From assembly GCA_009841105.1 (NCBI GenBank), contig VXMM01000039.1:1-64000 (forward strand): a DNA stretch of 64,000 nt, given 5' to 3'. Numbering within the stretch: position 1 is the first letter of the stretch; each line of letters starts with the position of its first letter. Below are positions 25,796-34,574 of this stretch, in pieces. A model generated the notes under the pieces. That model had not been told where the DNA came from. It ran no database searches and saw nothing but the letters and a program-made list of their open reading frames with translations. This DNA is from Acidimicrobiia bacterium. GTDB taxonomy: Bacteria > Actinomycetota > Acidimicrobiia > Spongiisociales > Spongiisociaceae. Position numbers and translations under genes: made by a program.

Positions 25796-28678
25796 TCATC
25801 CCTCCAGCAACCCGACCAGGTGGTCGGTCAGCCGGGCGGCCTCGTCGACCTTCGCCTGGTACTCGCCCAGGTCACCGGAGCGGAGGGCCGCATCGGCCTC
25901 GGTCAGGAGACGGTCGATCCGCAGGACCGTGGCTTGAACTTCGTCGCTCCCGTCACTTGGAGCGGTAACGGCATCCTCGGACACGGTGTCCTCGTCGGGG
26001 TCGACGACAGCCCGCGCCGAACCGAAGATCTCCGCCAGGGCAGCATCCAGCGACTCGCTCATAATCGGGGTGGTCTGGTCACCGAACACCACTACCACCC
26101 GCTTGAACTCGGGCAGCAGGACCCCCTCCGCCCTGAGATAGATGGGCTGGATGAACAGGAGAGACTCCTCGACCGGCACCACCAGCATGTTGCCCCGGAT
26201 GATCTCCGATCCCTGCTGGCCCAGCAGGGTGAACTGCTGGGAGATGACCGGATCCTGGTCGATTCGGGCGCTCACCTGCTCGAGCCCGTTGGTGAGCACT
26301 CCCCTGGGCAGGCGGTAGTCGATGATCTTCCCGTAGTCGGCGGGACCGCTCTTCGCCACCAGGAAGGCGGTCATGTTGTTCCGGCTGGCCGGGTTGAAGC
26401 TCTGGAAGATGAGGTAGGACAGATCCTCCTCATCCGGCAGCCTCATCAGCATGTAGTAGGGCAGGCTCTGGCGAAGGTCCTTTCGGACCCGGCCGGCTTG
26501 ATCGAAGGCGTCGCCACGAAGCAGTTCCCGGTCGGATGTGGCCGGATCGCCCGGGATGTCCCATTTGTCCTCGTCCTGGAAGAAGTCCTGCGGATCCAAC
26601 TGGTGATAGGTGGCGTACATCTCGGACTGGACCCGGAACATGTCCTCCGGGTAGCGCAGGTGGCCCCGTAGCTCCTCGCTCATCTCGGAAGCGTCCGTGA
26701 ACACTTCGGGGAACACGTTCCGGTAGGCCTGGGTGAGCGGATCGGTGGGTTCGAGGACGTAGAGCGTCATGGTGCCGTCCTCGGCGTCGACCACCGCCTT
26801 CACCGAATTGCGGATGTAGTTGAAATCGCGAGACAGATCGGAGGTGATCCCGAGGCGCTCGTCGATGACCGGCGCCGAGTACGGGTAGCGGTCGGTGGTC
26901 GCGTAGAGGTCGACGATCCATACCAGGCGCCCGTCGATCAGGGCCAGGTACGGATCGTTGTCGGCGTGCATGAAGGGCGCCACGCGGGCGAGCCGATCGA
27001 CCACGTTGCGCACCATCAACACCCGGGACTCCGGGGTGAGCTCGGGTGAGATGAGCGTGTTGAGGTCACCGAACCGCAAGGCCATCGCAAACCGGACCGC
27101 GAAGTTGGAGAGCTGCACTCCGCCCTCGCCCTCGTAGGTGTTGCGAACCACCGTGTCGTCCTCGCCGGAGGGGAAGTCCACCTCCTGCTGCTTGGTCCTG
27201 GTGATCACATAGCTACCCGTAGTCGCCGCCTCGCCGAAGTAGATACGGGGCTGGAGGGTCTGCAGCTCGGACACGATCGACTCGGGTGGAACGTCCCGCA
27301 CCAGGAAGTCGGGCTCGCCCGTGGTCGGGTTGACATCGTTGGCCCGGGAGATCACCTCCCCGAACCCGTGCGTGTACACCAGCTTCTCGTTGACCCATCC
27401 TTCCGCCGGCAGGTCCTCCGAGTCCAGCTCGCGGGCGGCAATCATCACCTGCGTCAACTCCCCGTCGATCACGTACCGGTCGGTGTCGACGTTCGAAATC
27501 TGGTAATAGGGACGGATCGCCTGCAGCTGGGAGTAGGCCGGCACCAGCACACCGGGGTCCCAGAGCTTCACGTTGCTGATGGTCGCCTGGTTGCCGGCGA
27601 TGTCCTCTCCGGTGAGGTCGGGAGAGGCGGCGAAGTCGCGGGTCTCCACCTGCCCTTCCCCCATTCCGTAGGCATCCAAGGTGAACTCGATGTGATTCTC
27701 GATGTAGGGGCGCTCCAGATTGAACTGGTTGGGCTGGACACGGAACCGCTCGATGGCTGCCGGGATCACGCCACCTACCACCACCGAGACGATGAGCCAG
27801 AGCCCGCCTGCCACCGCCGGGAGCAGCCAGCCGGCCTGCCGCATATTCCATAGCAGCAGGCCTGCGCCCAGTATCGAGATGGCCATCAGCAAGGTGAGCG
27901 CCGGGCGGTGGGCGTTGACGTCCGTATAGGAAGCGCCGAAAATGGCGCCTCGGGTCGAGTAAAGGAGTTCGTAGGAGTCGAGCCGGTAGGCAACCGCCTT
28001 GAGGATCGCCAGGGCTGCCAGCAACACCGACAGGTGGGACTTGACCCCTCTCGAGACAAGCGGGAGACGATTGGGTAGCCGCTGGATACCACCGCTCAGG
28101 TAGTGGTAGGCCAGCGAGACCAGTGCCGTAACCACCACGAGTTGGATCGACCAACTCACGATGTTCCGGTAGACGGGTAGATCGAACACGTAGAAGGAGA
28201 TGTCGACACCGAAGATGGGATCGGTCTTCCCGAACGGCACCTCGTTGAGCCAGACCAGCACGTCCTGCCACCACGCCGCCACCGAGGTGCCGAGCAGGAG
28301 CCCGAGAATCGTCGCCCCGGCCAGGTGGGCGCGGACCCGGTAGCCGAGCACCCATCGCCGGAAGCGGCGGATTACTTCGTCATCCGGGCTGCCGTTGATC
28401 AGCGGGTTGATCGCGCAGCGGGAAACCACCTCCAGGTTGACCCAGATGACCAGGGCGGCCACCGCGAACCCGGCCAGCCCCAGAAGGACCCGTGACAGCA
28501 GGGTCGTGACCCAGACCGACGTGGCGTCTACCGAGCTGAACCAGAGATAGTCGGTCCACGCGGTCGCCACGCCGCTCAGCGTCATCAGCAGCACAAAGGC
28601 GATCGCGGCGACTAGAACCAGCCAGCGACTGGAACGGCGGCGAGGCCGCCGGAACGAACCCGGCTCCATTCTGATCAT
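25796..28678 (-). CDS. UPF0182 family membrane protein
   Basis: A 960-residue UPF0182 protein, a large actinobacterial family of unknown function. About seven hydrophobic helices occupy residues ~20-320 (for example WLVLVAAIAFVLLMTLSG at the start), followed by a large extracytoplasmic domain with family stretches such as RPYIENHIEFTLDAYGM, IRPYYQISNVDTDRY, TNGLEQVSARIDQDPVISQ and VYLRAEGVLLPEFKRVVV-like sequence. The tail (residues ~870-960) is acidic then helical. Possible starts are the first or fourth codon, both ATG. It is tandem with ppsA downstream and the DivIVA-domain gene upstream; no function is implied. Confidence 0.9.
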   Translation of the reverse strand: MIRMEPGSFRRPRRRSSRWLVLVAAIAFVLLMTLSGVATAWTDYLWFSSVDATSVWVTTLLSRVLLGLAGFAVAALVIWVNLEVVSRCAINPLINGSPDDEVIRRFRRWVLGYRVRAHLAGATILGLLLGTSVAAWWQDVLVWLNEVPFGKTDPIFGVDISFYVFDLPVYRNIVSWSIQLVVVTALVSLAYHYLSGGIQRLPNRLPLVSRGVKSHLSVLLAALAILKAVAYRLDSYELLYSTRGAIFGASYTDVNAHRPALTLLMAISILGAGLLLWNMRQAGWLLPAVAGGLWLIVSVVVGGVIPAAIERFRVQPNQFNLERPYIENHIEFTLDAYGMGEGQVETRDFAASPDLTGEDIAGNQATISNVKLWDPGVLVPAYSQLQAIRPYYQISNVDTDRYVIDGELTQVMIAARELDSEDLPAEGWVNEKLVYTHGFGEVISRANDVNPTTGEPDFLVRDVPPESIVSELQTLQPRIYFGEAATTGSYVITRTKQQEVDFPSGEDDTVVRNTYEGEGGVQLSNFAVRFAMALRFGDLNTLISPELTPESRVLMVRNVVDRLARVAPFMHADNDPYLALIDGRLVWIVDLYATTDRYPYSAPVIDERLGITSDLSRDFNYIRNSVKAVVDAEDGTMTLYVLEPTDPLTQAYRNVFPEVFTDASEMSEELRGHLRYPEDMFRVQSEMYATYHQLDPQDFFQDEDKWDIPGDPATSDRELLRGDAFDQAGRVRKDLRQSLPYYMLMRLPDEEDLSYLIFQSFNPASRNNMTAFLVAKSGPADYGKIIDYRLPRGVLTNGLEQVSARIDQDPVISQQFTLLGQQGSEIIRGNMLVVPVEESLLFIQPIYLRAEGVLLPEFKRVVVVFGDQTTPIMSESLDAALAEIFGSARAVVDPDEDTVSEDAVTAPSDGSDEVQATVLRIDRLLTEADAALRSGDLGEYQAKVDEAARLTDHLVGLLEG

Positions 28679-28700
28679 GACCTAGGAGGGTAGCCAGCTA

Positions 28701-28742
28701 CCTCATGCAGAGGAATTGGAGCCTCATGCAGAGGAATTGGAG
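28701..28742. repeat. Perfect 21-bp tandem duplication spanning a stop codon
   Basis: A 21-bp unit (28701-28721) is repeated exactly at 28722-28742. The upstream copy, in coding direction, contains the last five codons (SNSSA) and TGA of the DivIVA-domain gene; the second copy lies directly after the stop. The duplication does not change the protein end, because both copies carry the same stop, and appears recent since the copies are identical. Confidence 0.9.
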
Positions 28743-29914
28743 CGTCGGACCTGGCTTCGCAACCGGGAGAAGAGATCCGCGAGATCATCATCGGAAGGCG
28801 CCCCGCCGCCACGATCGCTCCCGTTGCGTCGGGCCGCAACGAGCCGCCCACCGGGACCGGGCCGGTTTCCGCCACCGGCAGGCTCCGAAGGATTGCGACG
28901 ACGATACGGTCGTTCCTCGGCTGCCGGTTCTCCACTCTCCGACTCGCTGCCCGTCTTCGGTTCTGCGCGGAGGCGGGCCACCTCCCGAGCCATCTCCATG
29001 GCATCCACCTCAACCCGGGCCCGCGTAGCGGGGGTACCGACCAACCGGACGCTCCGCGTCCCGTCGGCCCAGCCGAGACGCATGGCGGACTCGCCGGCCT
29101 CCTCTCCCCGATCATCTTCGGTGCCGGGGGTATCCGCCGATCCGCCTTTCGACTGTGTCTCGACCGGCGTCGAACCGGCCGGAATCACCCGGATCCCGCT
29201 GTAATCCGTGGATACATCCGGCGGGTCTGACACCTCGACATGCTCTGTCTCCGCCCGGAGCTCCACCACCAGCCGCTTGGTCGGCGCGGCCGCCAACTCC
29301 GGGACTTCGTCATCGGGCGCCTGCGCACCTATTTCAAGGCTCGCCCTACCCGCCAGTTCGATCAGCCGGTCGTACTCCACCCTCGCTGTCTGCAGGATGT
29401 TCTCGGAGTCCCGGCGAGCCGCGGCCAGATTTCGTATCGCCCGGCGCTCCGCGTCATCGATGATCCGGAGGGCGTCATGCTCGGCCTCATCCCGTAGGTC
29501 GGCCACGTAGGAACTCACGGTCTCCAGCATTTCCGTGGCCGCCTCCCAAGCCACCTGCCGCAGGGTATAGGCTTCCTCCTCCGCCTCGTCCACGATCCGT
29601 CGAGCTCGCTCGTGAGCCGATTCCACGCTGTCGGACACATCGACCTCGGCCGTGTTACGGATGCGCTCTGCCGCCAATCGGGCCGATTCCAGTACCTCAT
29701 CTATCTCCCGTACAGCCGAGGCGATGGCCCCGCTCAACTCCGGTTCGGGCACCTCTCCGCGCTGGCCGGGAGTCAGGGTCCCCTGGGAGGAGAGCCGTGC
29801 AATCCGCGTGTTCGCCTCCCTTACGAATGCCCGCACTTCGAGAGGGTCATATCCCAGGATCGTCCGGCTGAAGGTCAACTCCTCGCCATCCGTGATAGGT
29901 GTCTCTCGGTTCAT
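28724..29914 (-). CDS. DivIVA-domain protein with long disordered tail
   Basis: A 396-residue cytoplasmic protein. Residues ~14-45 (FSRTILGYDPLEVRAFVREANTRI) match the DivIVA membrane-curvature domain, in which a GYDxxEVxxF signature is diagnostic. Residues ~65-200 form a long coiled coil (ESARLAAERIRN to VEYDRLIELAG), and residues ~200-396 are acidic and then Arg/Gly/Ser/Pro-rich with low complexity. Pole or septum organisation, as for Wag31/DivIVA, is a family-based guess; the long tail is unlike typical DivIVA. ATG is preceded by TAGAGT nine bases upstream, giving a very short 5' leader. The stop is inside a 21-bp tandem duplication. Confidence 0.8.
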   Translation of the reverse strand: MNRETPITDGEELTFSRTILGYDPLEVRAFVREANTRIARLSSQGTLTPGQRGEVPEPELSGAIASAVREIDEVLESARLAAERIRNTAEVDVSDSVESAHERARRIVDEAEEEAYTLRQVAWEAATEMLETVSSYVADLRDEAEHDALRIIDDAERRAIRNLAAARRDSENILQTARVEYDRLIELAGRASLEIGAQAPDDEVPELAAAPTKRLVVELRAETEHVEVSDPPDVSTDYSGIRVIPAGSTPVETQSKGGSADTPGTEDDRGEEAGESAMRLGWADGTRSVRLVGTPATRARVEVDAMEMAREVARLRAEPKTGSESESGEPAAEERPYRRRNPSEPAGGGNRPGPGGRLVAARRNGSDRGGGAPSDDDLADLFSRLRSQVRRSNSSA

Positions 29915-29980
29915 ATGTGGATAACTCTACCCCGTTATCCGCATCCTGGGGATAAGTTCCCAGGTGTAATCGAGGCGGAC

Positions 29981-31063
29981 TTAGACCGGTATCCCTCTTA
30001 CCGCCTCAACCGCCTCCTCGATCGACGAGACAGACATGATCTCCACACCCTCCGTCCCGGCCGACACAGCATCCGGGTAGTTCTGCTCAGGGACCAGGAT
30101 GTACCGGGCTCCGGCGTTCCGGGCGGCGACAACCTTTTGGCGAATGCCTCCTACCGGCCCTACATGCCCGTCGGACGAGATGGTGCCGGTACCGGCGATG
30201 ATGTTCCCCCGAACCAGGTCCTCTTCCGTGAGCAGGTCGATCAGTCCCAGCGCGTACATCATGCCCGCCGACGGACCACCCCCGGAAGTGGCCCGGTCTA
30301 TGTCGATCTCGAAGGGCAGTTCCGCAGGAGGCGTGTAGGCGCCGAGGCTGACCCCGACCATCGGGCGACCGGGAACCTCCATGTGCTCAGCCAGGGTGAC
30401 TTCGACTTCGTAACGCTCATCCTCCCTAAGGATGCTGAGCACCACCATGTCTCCGATCTTCCTGGAGCCTATGGCGTCTGTAGCCTCCTCGAGGTTGTCC
30501 ACCGGCGCGCGCTCCACCGCCACCACCAGATCACCGGGCTGGAGAATCCCCGCAGCCGGCCCGTCCTCGAGCACCGAGACGACCAGGACCCCGTTCTCGC
30601 CCCGCGTGACCGGCACCCCTAGGTAGTCGAGCGCCGCCAGTATGGCGCTGTCCATGGACTCGTCCATCATCCGCAGGTTCCTCTCCCGATGCTCTTGGGG
30701 CGTGACACCCTCCGGACGGATCAGATCCCGCGGTACCACGTCCACAACGGGATCCAGCCAACCTTCCACCAGGGCAAACGCGTTCACCTCTTGGAGGCTG
30801 ACGGTCAGCAGGTAGAGATCCCCGTTCAACGGATGGACAGTGGGACCGTTCTCGACCTCCACGTAGTCGACCACCTCAACGATCGGCCCTGGCCACATGG
30901 CGTAATAAGGGACTGTGACGAACCACAGCAGTCCCGCCACCAGCGCCGAACACACCAGGCCGGCCGCTGTGGCCAACGGCCAGAAGTGATTGGTGGTCCG
31001 GCGGGAGTCCTCGCTCCCGTCAGGAGCCACACGGCTCGGGGGACTCTCGGGAATGTAATACAT
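29981..31063 (-). CDS. Membrane-anchored PDZ-Lon (S16) family serine protease
   Basis: About 360 residues: a single transmembrane helix (LATAAGLVCSALVAGLLWFV), an extracytoplasmic region, a PDZ domain (GVLVVSVLEDGPAAGILQPGDLVVAV) and a C-terminal Lon-type peptidase domain. The Ser-Lys dyad is visible: SGGGPSAGMM supplies Ser and GGIRQKVVAARNAGA the Lys. GTGTISSDGHVGPVGGI is also typical. Related YlbL-type proteases in Gram-positives take part in cell-surface proteolysis. An earlier in-frame GTG at 31087 would add eight residues. The protein faces outward by prediction. Confidence 0.88.
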   Translation of the reverse strand: MYYIPESPPSRVAPDGSEDSRRTTNHFWPLATAAGLVCSALVAGLLWFVTVPYYAMWPGPIVEVVDYVEVENGPTVHPLNGDLYLLTVSLQEVNAFALVEGWLDPVVDVVPRDLIRPEGVTPQEHRERNLRMMDESMDSAILAALDYLGVPVTRGENGVLVVSVLEDGPAAGILQPGDLVVAVERAPVDNLEEATDAIGSRKIGDMVVLSILREDERYEVEVTLAEHMEVPGRPMVGVSLGAYTPPAELPFEIDIDRATSGGGPSAGMMYALGLIDLLTEEDLVRGNIIAGTGTISSDGHVGPVGGIRQKVVAARNAGARYILVPEQNYPDAVSAGTEGVEIMSVSSIEEAVEAVRGIPV

Positions 31064-31232
31064 AGGGGCCTGATCGAGATTACCCACCGGCCGTGCACAC
31101 TGGATTCATATCGTCCGGTAGCCTGACACAACCCCGGCCCACCCGGGATGAGCCACCGGCTGCGTTCCGATTGCCATGAAACCTGGTCCGGCCCGATCGA
31201 GTCCAAAGCCCAGTCAACACCAAGGAGCCCCC

Positions 31233-31826
31233 ATGAGCTACCAGGCCGAGGTGCTTTCTGCCCGGATCATTCCGCTCGGGAACATGGACGCCCGCATCGC
31301 CACCGCCGTCAGGGTGGTGGCCTTCGCCCTGCTGACCGCCGCCTGTGCCCAGATCCGGATCGAACTGGGCTTCACACCCGTCCCCATCACGGGCCAGACT
31401 TTCGCCGTGCTCCTGACCGGTGCAGTTCTCGGATCCCGCGAGGGGGCGGCCAGCCAGTTCGTATACGTCGCTCTGGGGGCGGTAGGGCTTCCTTTCTACG
31501 CCGGCGGGGCCGGCGGCTGGGAAGTGACCACCGGAGCAACCGGGGGCTACCTGGTGGGGTTCATTCTGGCGGCATACGTGACGGGCTACCTAGCCGAGCA
31601 ACACCACGACCGCCGTTTCGCCACCTCGGTAGGCACCTTCCTGACCGGCAACCTCATCATCTACGTCCTTGGCGTCGCCTGGCTCATGTACACCTTTTCC
31701 TGGGGCCTCGCGGAGGGCGTCGAGAAGGGAATGGCCCCCTTCCTCATCGGCGACACTCTCAAGATCCTGCTGGCCGCCGGTGCCACGCCCATCGCCTGGA
31801 AACTGGTAGGAAGATCGGACGCCTGA
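31233..31826 (+). CDS. bioY: Biotin transporter substrate-binding subunit BioY
   Basis: S-component of an ECF-type biotin importer, 197 residues with six helices. Family stretches are FTPVPITGQTFAVLLTGAVLGSREGA, FVYVALGAVGLPFYAGGAGG and TGATGGYLVGFILAAYVTGYLAE, plus FLIGDTLKILLAAGATP at the end. ATG at 31233 has AAGGAGC seven bases upstream; a longer reading lacks homology. No ECF ATPase (EcfA) or EcfT gene is adjacent, so it either uses a shared module elsewhere or acts alone. A copy of the dispersed repeat starts right after its stop. Confidence 0.93.
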   Translation: MSYQAEVLSARIIPLGNMDARIATAVRVVAFALLTAACAQIRIELGFTPVPITGQTFAVLLTGAVLGSREGAASQFVYVALGAVGLPFYAGGAGGWEVTTGATGGYLVGFILAAYVTGYLAEQHHDRRFATSVGTFLTGNLIIYVLGVAWLMYTFSWGLAEGVEKGMAPFLIGDTLKILLAAGATPIAWKLVGRSDA

Positions 31827-31827
31827 C

Positions 31828-31886
31828 AGGGTGTGTTTACGCCATGCGCGTTCGTTTGCTATCGCGTGTCCCGTAGTCGACCACGC
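31828..31886 (+). repeat. Dispersed palindrome-ended intergenic element, copy A
   Basis: Shares the core ATGCGCGTTCGTTTG...ATCGCG.GTCCCGT with five other copies in this window, same orientation. It lies between the convergent bioY and moaE genes, starting one base after the bioY stop. Its 3' end GTCGACCACGC is complementary in style to the 5' GTGTGTTTACGCC, though this copy has the most substitutions in the 5' palindrome. Confidence 0.65.
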
Positions 31887-31891
31887 TCAAA

Positions 31892-32338
31892 CTACGAGCC
31901 CGCCAACCAGGCTTCTCCGTCCGGCCAGACTTCCTTCTTCCATATAGGGGCGCGCGACTTGAGTTCGTCGATCAGGTAGCGGGCGGCTTCGAACGCTTCG
32001 GCACGGTGGGCGCAAGCCACGGCGACCGCCACGGAGGCCTCCGTCAGTTCCACCCGACCGATCCGGTGCTCGACCACCACCCCGTTCACGGGCCAGCGAG
32101 CCACGGCCTCCTCGACGATCTCCTCGATCTTGTCTACTACATGGGCCTCGTAGGCCTCGTAGTCCAGGTGGGTGATCCCCTGCCTGCCGGGGGAGTGATC
32201 CCGCACGGTGCCCAGGAAGAGGGCGATGGCGCCGCTCGGCGGGCCGCTTACCTCTCTGACCAGAGCGCCTGGATCGATGGTTTGAGCGGAGACCCGCACC
32301 CGGCGTCGGGCACGCTCGGGCGACTTCGAAGATTCCAT
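31892..32338 (-). CDS. moaE: Molybdopterin synthase catalytic subunit
   Basis: Large subunit of molybdopterin synthase, inserting the dithiolene sulfurs carried by MoaD into cPMP. The 148-residue protein contains GAIALFLGTVRDHSPG, LDYEAYEAHV, VVEHRIGRVELTEASVAVAVACAHR and the catalytic-lysine region APIWKKEVWPDGEAWL. The ATG at 32338 is preferred over a longer reading. No other molybdenum-cofactor gene is in the window; the MoaD partner must be elsewhere. Confidence 0.93.
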   Translation of the reverse strand: MESSKSPERARRRVRVSAQTIDPGALVREVSGPPSGAIALFLGTVRDHSPGRQGITHLDYEAYEAHVVDKIEEIVEEAVARWPVNGVVVEHRIGRVELTEASVAVAVACAHRAEAFEAARYLIDELKSRAPIWKKEVWPDGEAWLAGS

Positions 32339-32533
32339 GAGACGGAGTCTAGGAGGGTATTGAGAAGTGTCCCGTTGGCCCGACATCCGGCAATACACCC
32401 CTGATCAAGCATCGCGGGCCAACCTGTCTCCCCGTCTTTTGAGCACGCTCGATCGGAACAGCCGGCCAAGCGGGGCAGCGACAGTTGAGCGTGCCAGGTC
32501 TTTTCTCAGGCAGACTACGGTTGGGGAAGCGCT

Positions 32534-33625
32534 ATGACGGATCGCAACCTCCTCGACGAACTCATGAAGCTGCTCAGCCGGCCGGGTCCCGTCAACTGGG
32601 CCCTGGCCGAGCAACTCGCCGGCCATGTCTCGGGCGACCCCGAGCCCATCGATCCCTGGGTGGCCGACGAGTACATGGAACTCGCGCGTCTGGTCCAGTT
32701 GAAGGTCCCAGCCGCCACCGGCCTGGCCACCGATCCGACTCTCGAGCCGGTCCTGGTCGGTCGGAAGGAATGGGCCCGGCTGCACCTCCGGTCCTTCCGC
32801 TACTTGGTCGATCCGATGGCGGACCGCCTGGACGATATGGGATCCGGCCCGTACGGCGGGCTGATCAAACCGCTCGGCCCGGTGCTGCTGGGCATGAACG
32901 CGGGTGCGTTGGCCGGAACGCTGAGCACACAGGCGCTCGGCTCGTTCGATGCAGGGCTGCCGGTCTCAGAACCGGTAGGGATCACGTTCCACGTCCCGAA
33001 CATAGAGCGCTTCGCAACGGAAAACGGCCTCGACCCTCGCCAGGTCAGGCTGTGGGTGGCGTTCCACGAATCGGTCCACGAGGCCCTCCTCGGTCGGTCG
33101 TGGGTACGGCCCCATCTGATCGATCTGTTCGGATCGGTGGTCAGTTCGATGGAAGTCGACACCGGCGCCCTCGGTATCTGGCAGGAGGCGCTCACCGACC
33201 CGGCCCGCTTGGAGGAAGCGTTCGCCCAACCGGGCGGAATGAGCGCCCTGTTCGGAGGCGGGGTGGACGAAGCGCGGCTGGGGACCGCCCATGCCGCCAT
33301 GACCATGGTGGAGGGGTACGGTGCCTACCTCGTCGAACACGCCTCAACCGGGTTGCTTCCCGACCTTGCGAGCATCCGATCCGCCATGGCCGAACAGCTG
33401 GCGAGCCGGCGCGATCGGGCCGAAATGGCCGGGACCCTCCGGGCCACCTCAGCAGGGGTCCATGGCATCGGCGCCGACTTCTGTGCCGAGGTAGGCACGC
33501 GTTGGGGGCCGGAAGCGGTGCGGAGGATCTGGGAGGGCCCCGGCAACCTACCCTCGCCACAGGAACTCGACGACGTCACAGGCTGGGCTGCAAGGGTCCT
33601 GCTGGACGACCCCTTCACCGGCTAG
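32534..33625 (+). CDS. Zincin-like metallohydrolase (DUF2342/ZinicinLike family)
   Basis: A 363-residue protein of the actinobacterial DUF2342 family, annotated as zincin-like or as coenzyme F420-associated proteins. The zinc-binding HExxH appears as VAFHESVHEALL around residue 178, with a downstream MTMVEGYGAYLVEHA that supplies a further acidic ligand. The N-terminal region is helical. Substrate and role are unknown; no F420 genes are nearby. It starts with ATG after GGGGAAG and precedes the peroxiredoxin gene by 54 nt. Confidence 0.8.
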   Translation: MTDRNLLDELMKLLSRPGPVNWALAEQLAGHVSGDPEPIDPWVADEYMELARLVQLKVPAATGLATDPTLEPVLVGRKEWARLHLRSFRYLVDPMADRLDDMGSGPYGGLIKPLGPVLLGMNAGALAGTLSTQALGSFDAGLPVSEPVGITFHVPNIERFATENGLDPRQVRLWVAFHESVHEALLGRSWVRPHLIDLFGSVVSSMEVDTGALGIWQEALTDPARLEEAFAQPGGMSALFGGGVDEARLGTAHAAMTMVEGYGAYLVEHASTGLLPDLASIRSAMAEQLASRRDRAEMAGTLRATSAGVHGIGADFCAEVGTRWGPEAVRRIWEGPGNLPSPQELDDVTGWAARVLLDDPFTG

Positions 33626-33679
33626 CCGCTGCCGCGACGCCGATACTATGGGCCCGGATTCAACCAACGAAGGAGTGAT

Positions 33680-34135
33680 ATGGCCATCGAGATAGGACAG
33701 CCGGCACCGGCGTTCTCCTTGCCCGACACCAACGACGAACAGGTAACCCTGGAGTCCCTGCGCGGTAACAAGACCCTGCTGGTGTTCATCCCGTTCCCGT
33801 TCACCGGGGTGTGCACCGACGAGCTCTGCGAGTTACAGGAGAACCTGGGCCAGCTGCAGGAGCTAGGAGCCAACGTGGTGGCCATCACCTGCGACACCCG
33901 GTTCAGCAACGAGGCGTGGGCCAAGCGGGAAGGGATCGAGTATCCCGTGCTGAGCGACTACTGGCCGCACGGGGAGACCTCCATGGCCTACGGCGTCTTC
34001 AACGACTCCTTTGGCGCAGCGATGCGCTCCACGTTCGTCCTGGACGCTCGAGGGATAGTCACCGACATGATCCGATCGGAGGAAATCCGGGTCGCCCGCC
34101 AGTTCGAGGACTACCTGACCGCACTCTCGAACTGA
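33680..34135 (+). CDS. AhpE-like peroxiredoxin
   Basis: A 151-residue thiol peroxidase reducing hydrogen peroxide, organic peroxides or peroxynitrite. The peroxidatic cysteine is in FPFTGVCTDELCEL (residue ~45), embedded in the Px(V/A)FSLPDTNDEQVTL to KTLLVFIPF thioredoxin fold. LSDYWPHGETSMAYGVFND is characteristic of the AhpE group of actinobacteria. Two further cysteines (ELC and ITCDT) may act in resolution, unlike strictly 1-Cys AhpE. AAGGAG precedes the ATG and TACTAT around 33645 can be the -10 box. It is followed by a strong inverted repeat. Confidence 0.9.
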   Translation: MAIEIGQPAPAFSLPDTNDEQVTLESLRGNKTLLVFIPFPFTGVCTDELCELQENLGQLQELGANVVAITCDTRFSNEAWAKREGIEYPVLSDYWPHGETSMAYGVFNDSFGAAMRSTFVLDARGIVTDMIRSEEIRVARQFEDYLTALSN

Positions 34136-34141
34136 TCTACC

Positions 34142-34203
34142 GGTCAGTTGTCAGTGGTCAGTGGATTACGTCTAGGTCGCAAACTGGCCACTGACAACTG
34201 GCC
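34142..34203. terminator. 21-bp inverted repeat, probable bidirectional terminator, built from 7-mers (copy H3)
   Basis: Arms 34142-34162 and 34183-34203 pair over 21 positions with only two U-G wobbles; the loop is 20 nt. The arms are made of heptamers (GTCAGTT, GTCAGTG, GTCAGTG and ACTGGCC, ACTGACA, ACTGGCC, ACTGGCA), so it also belongs to the 7-bp-periodic repeat family. It separates the convergent ahpE-like and tatA genes. No T-tract follows, which is common in actinobacteria. Confidence 0.7.
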
Positions 34204-34252
34204 ACTGGCACTACAAGCCACCGGCCATGCTCGGGGATTAGCGATAAGACCG

Positions 34253-34474
34253 CTAGGTCTCGGTACCGGAAGTGGTCGTGTTGGAGTCGGAGATCATCGT
34301 GGTGGGCGCTGCCTCGTCCTTTTCCTCGGTCCGGCCCTCCTCGACTCCCTTACGGAACTCACGAGCCGAGCTGCCCAGCGAACGCGCCAGTTCCGGAAGC
34401 TTCCGGGCGCCGAACAGGAGCAGAATCACCACGAGGATAATGATGATCTCGCCACCTTGGATCTTGGGAATCAT
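34253..34474 (-). CDS. tatA: Sec-independent protein translocase TatA/TatE
   Basis: A 73-residue Tat pore-forming subunit: one N-terminal membrane helix (IIIILVVILLLFG), the conserved FGARKLPELARSLG amphipathic helix and a short acidic, Ser/Thr-rich tail. The glycine-phenylalanine hinge (LFGARKLP) is intact. TatA with TatC exports folded proteins. No tatB or tatC is adjacent. Confidence 0.93.
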   Translation of the reverse strand: MIPKIQGGEIIIILVVILLLFGARKLPELARSLGSSAREFRKGVEEGRTEEKDEAAPTTMISDSNTTTSGTET

Positions 34475-34574
34475 CCGTAGTCTCCCTTCCCTTGGACCCC
34501 ATGATAACAGCGAAGCCCGGTCAACAGCTTGAGTTCTCCGGTCGGCGGAACGAGCGCACCATCACCGGTGGGGG

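Noticed and set aside
32405-32785. Minus-strand frame overlapping the zincin gene start
   Set aside because: No motifs, no ribosome-binding site; opposite a well-supported family member.
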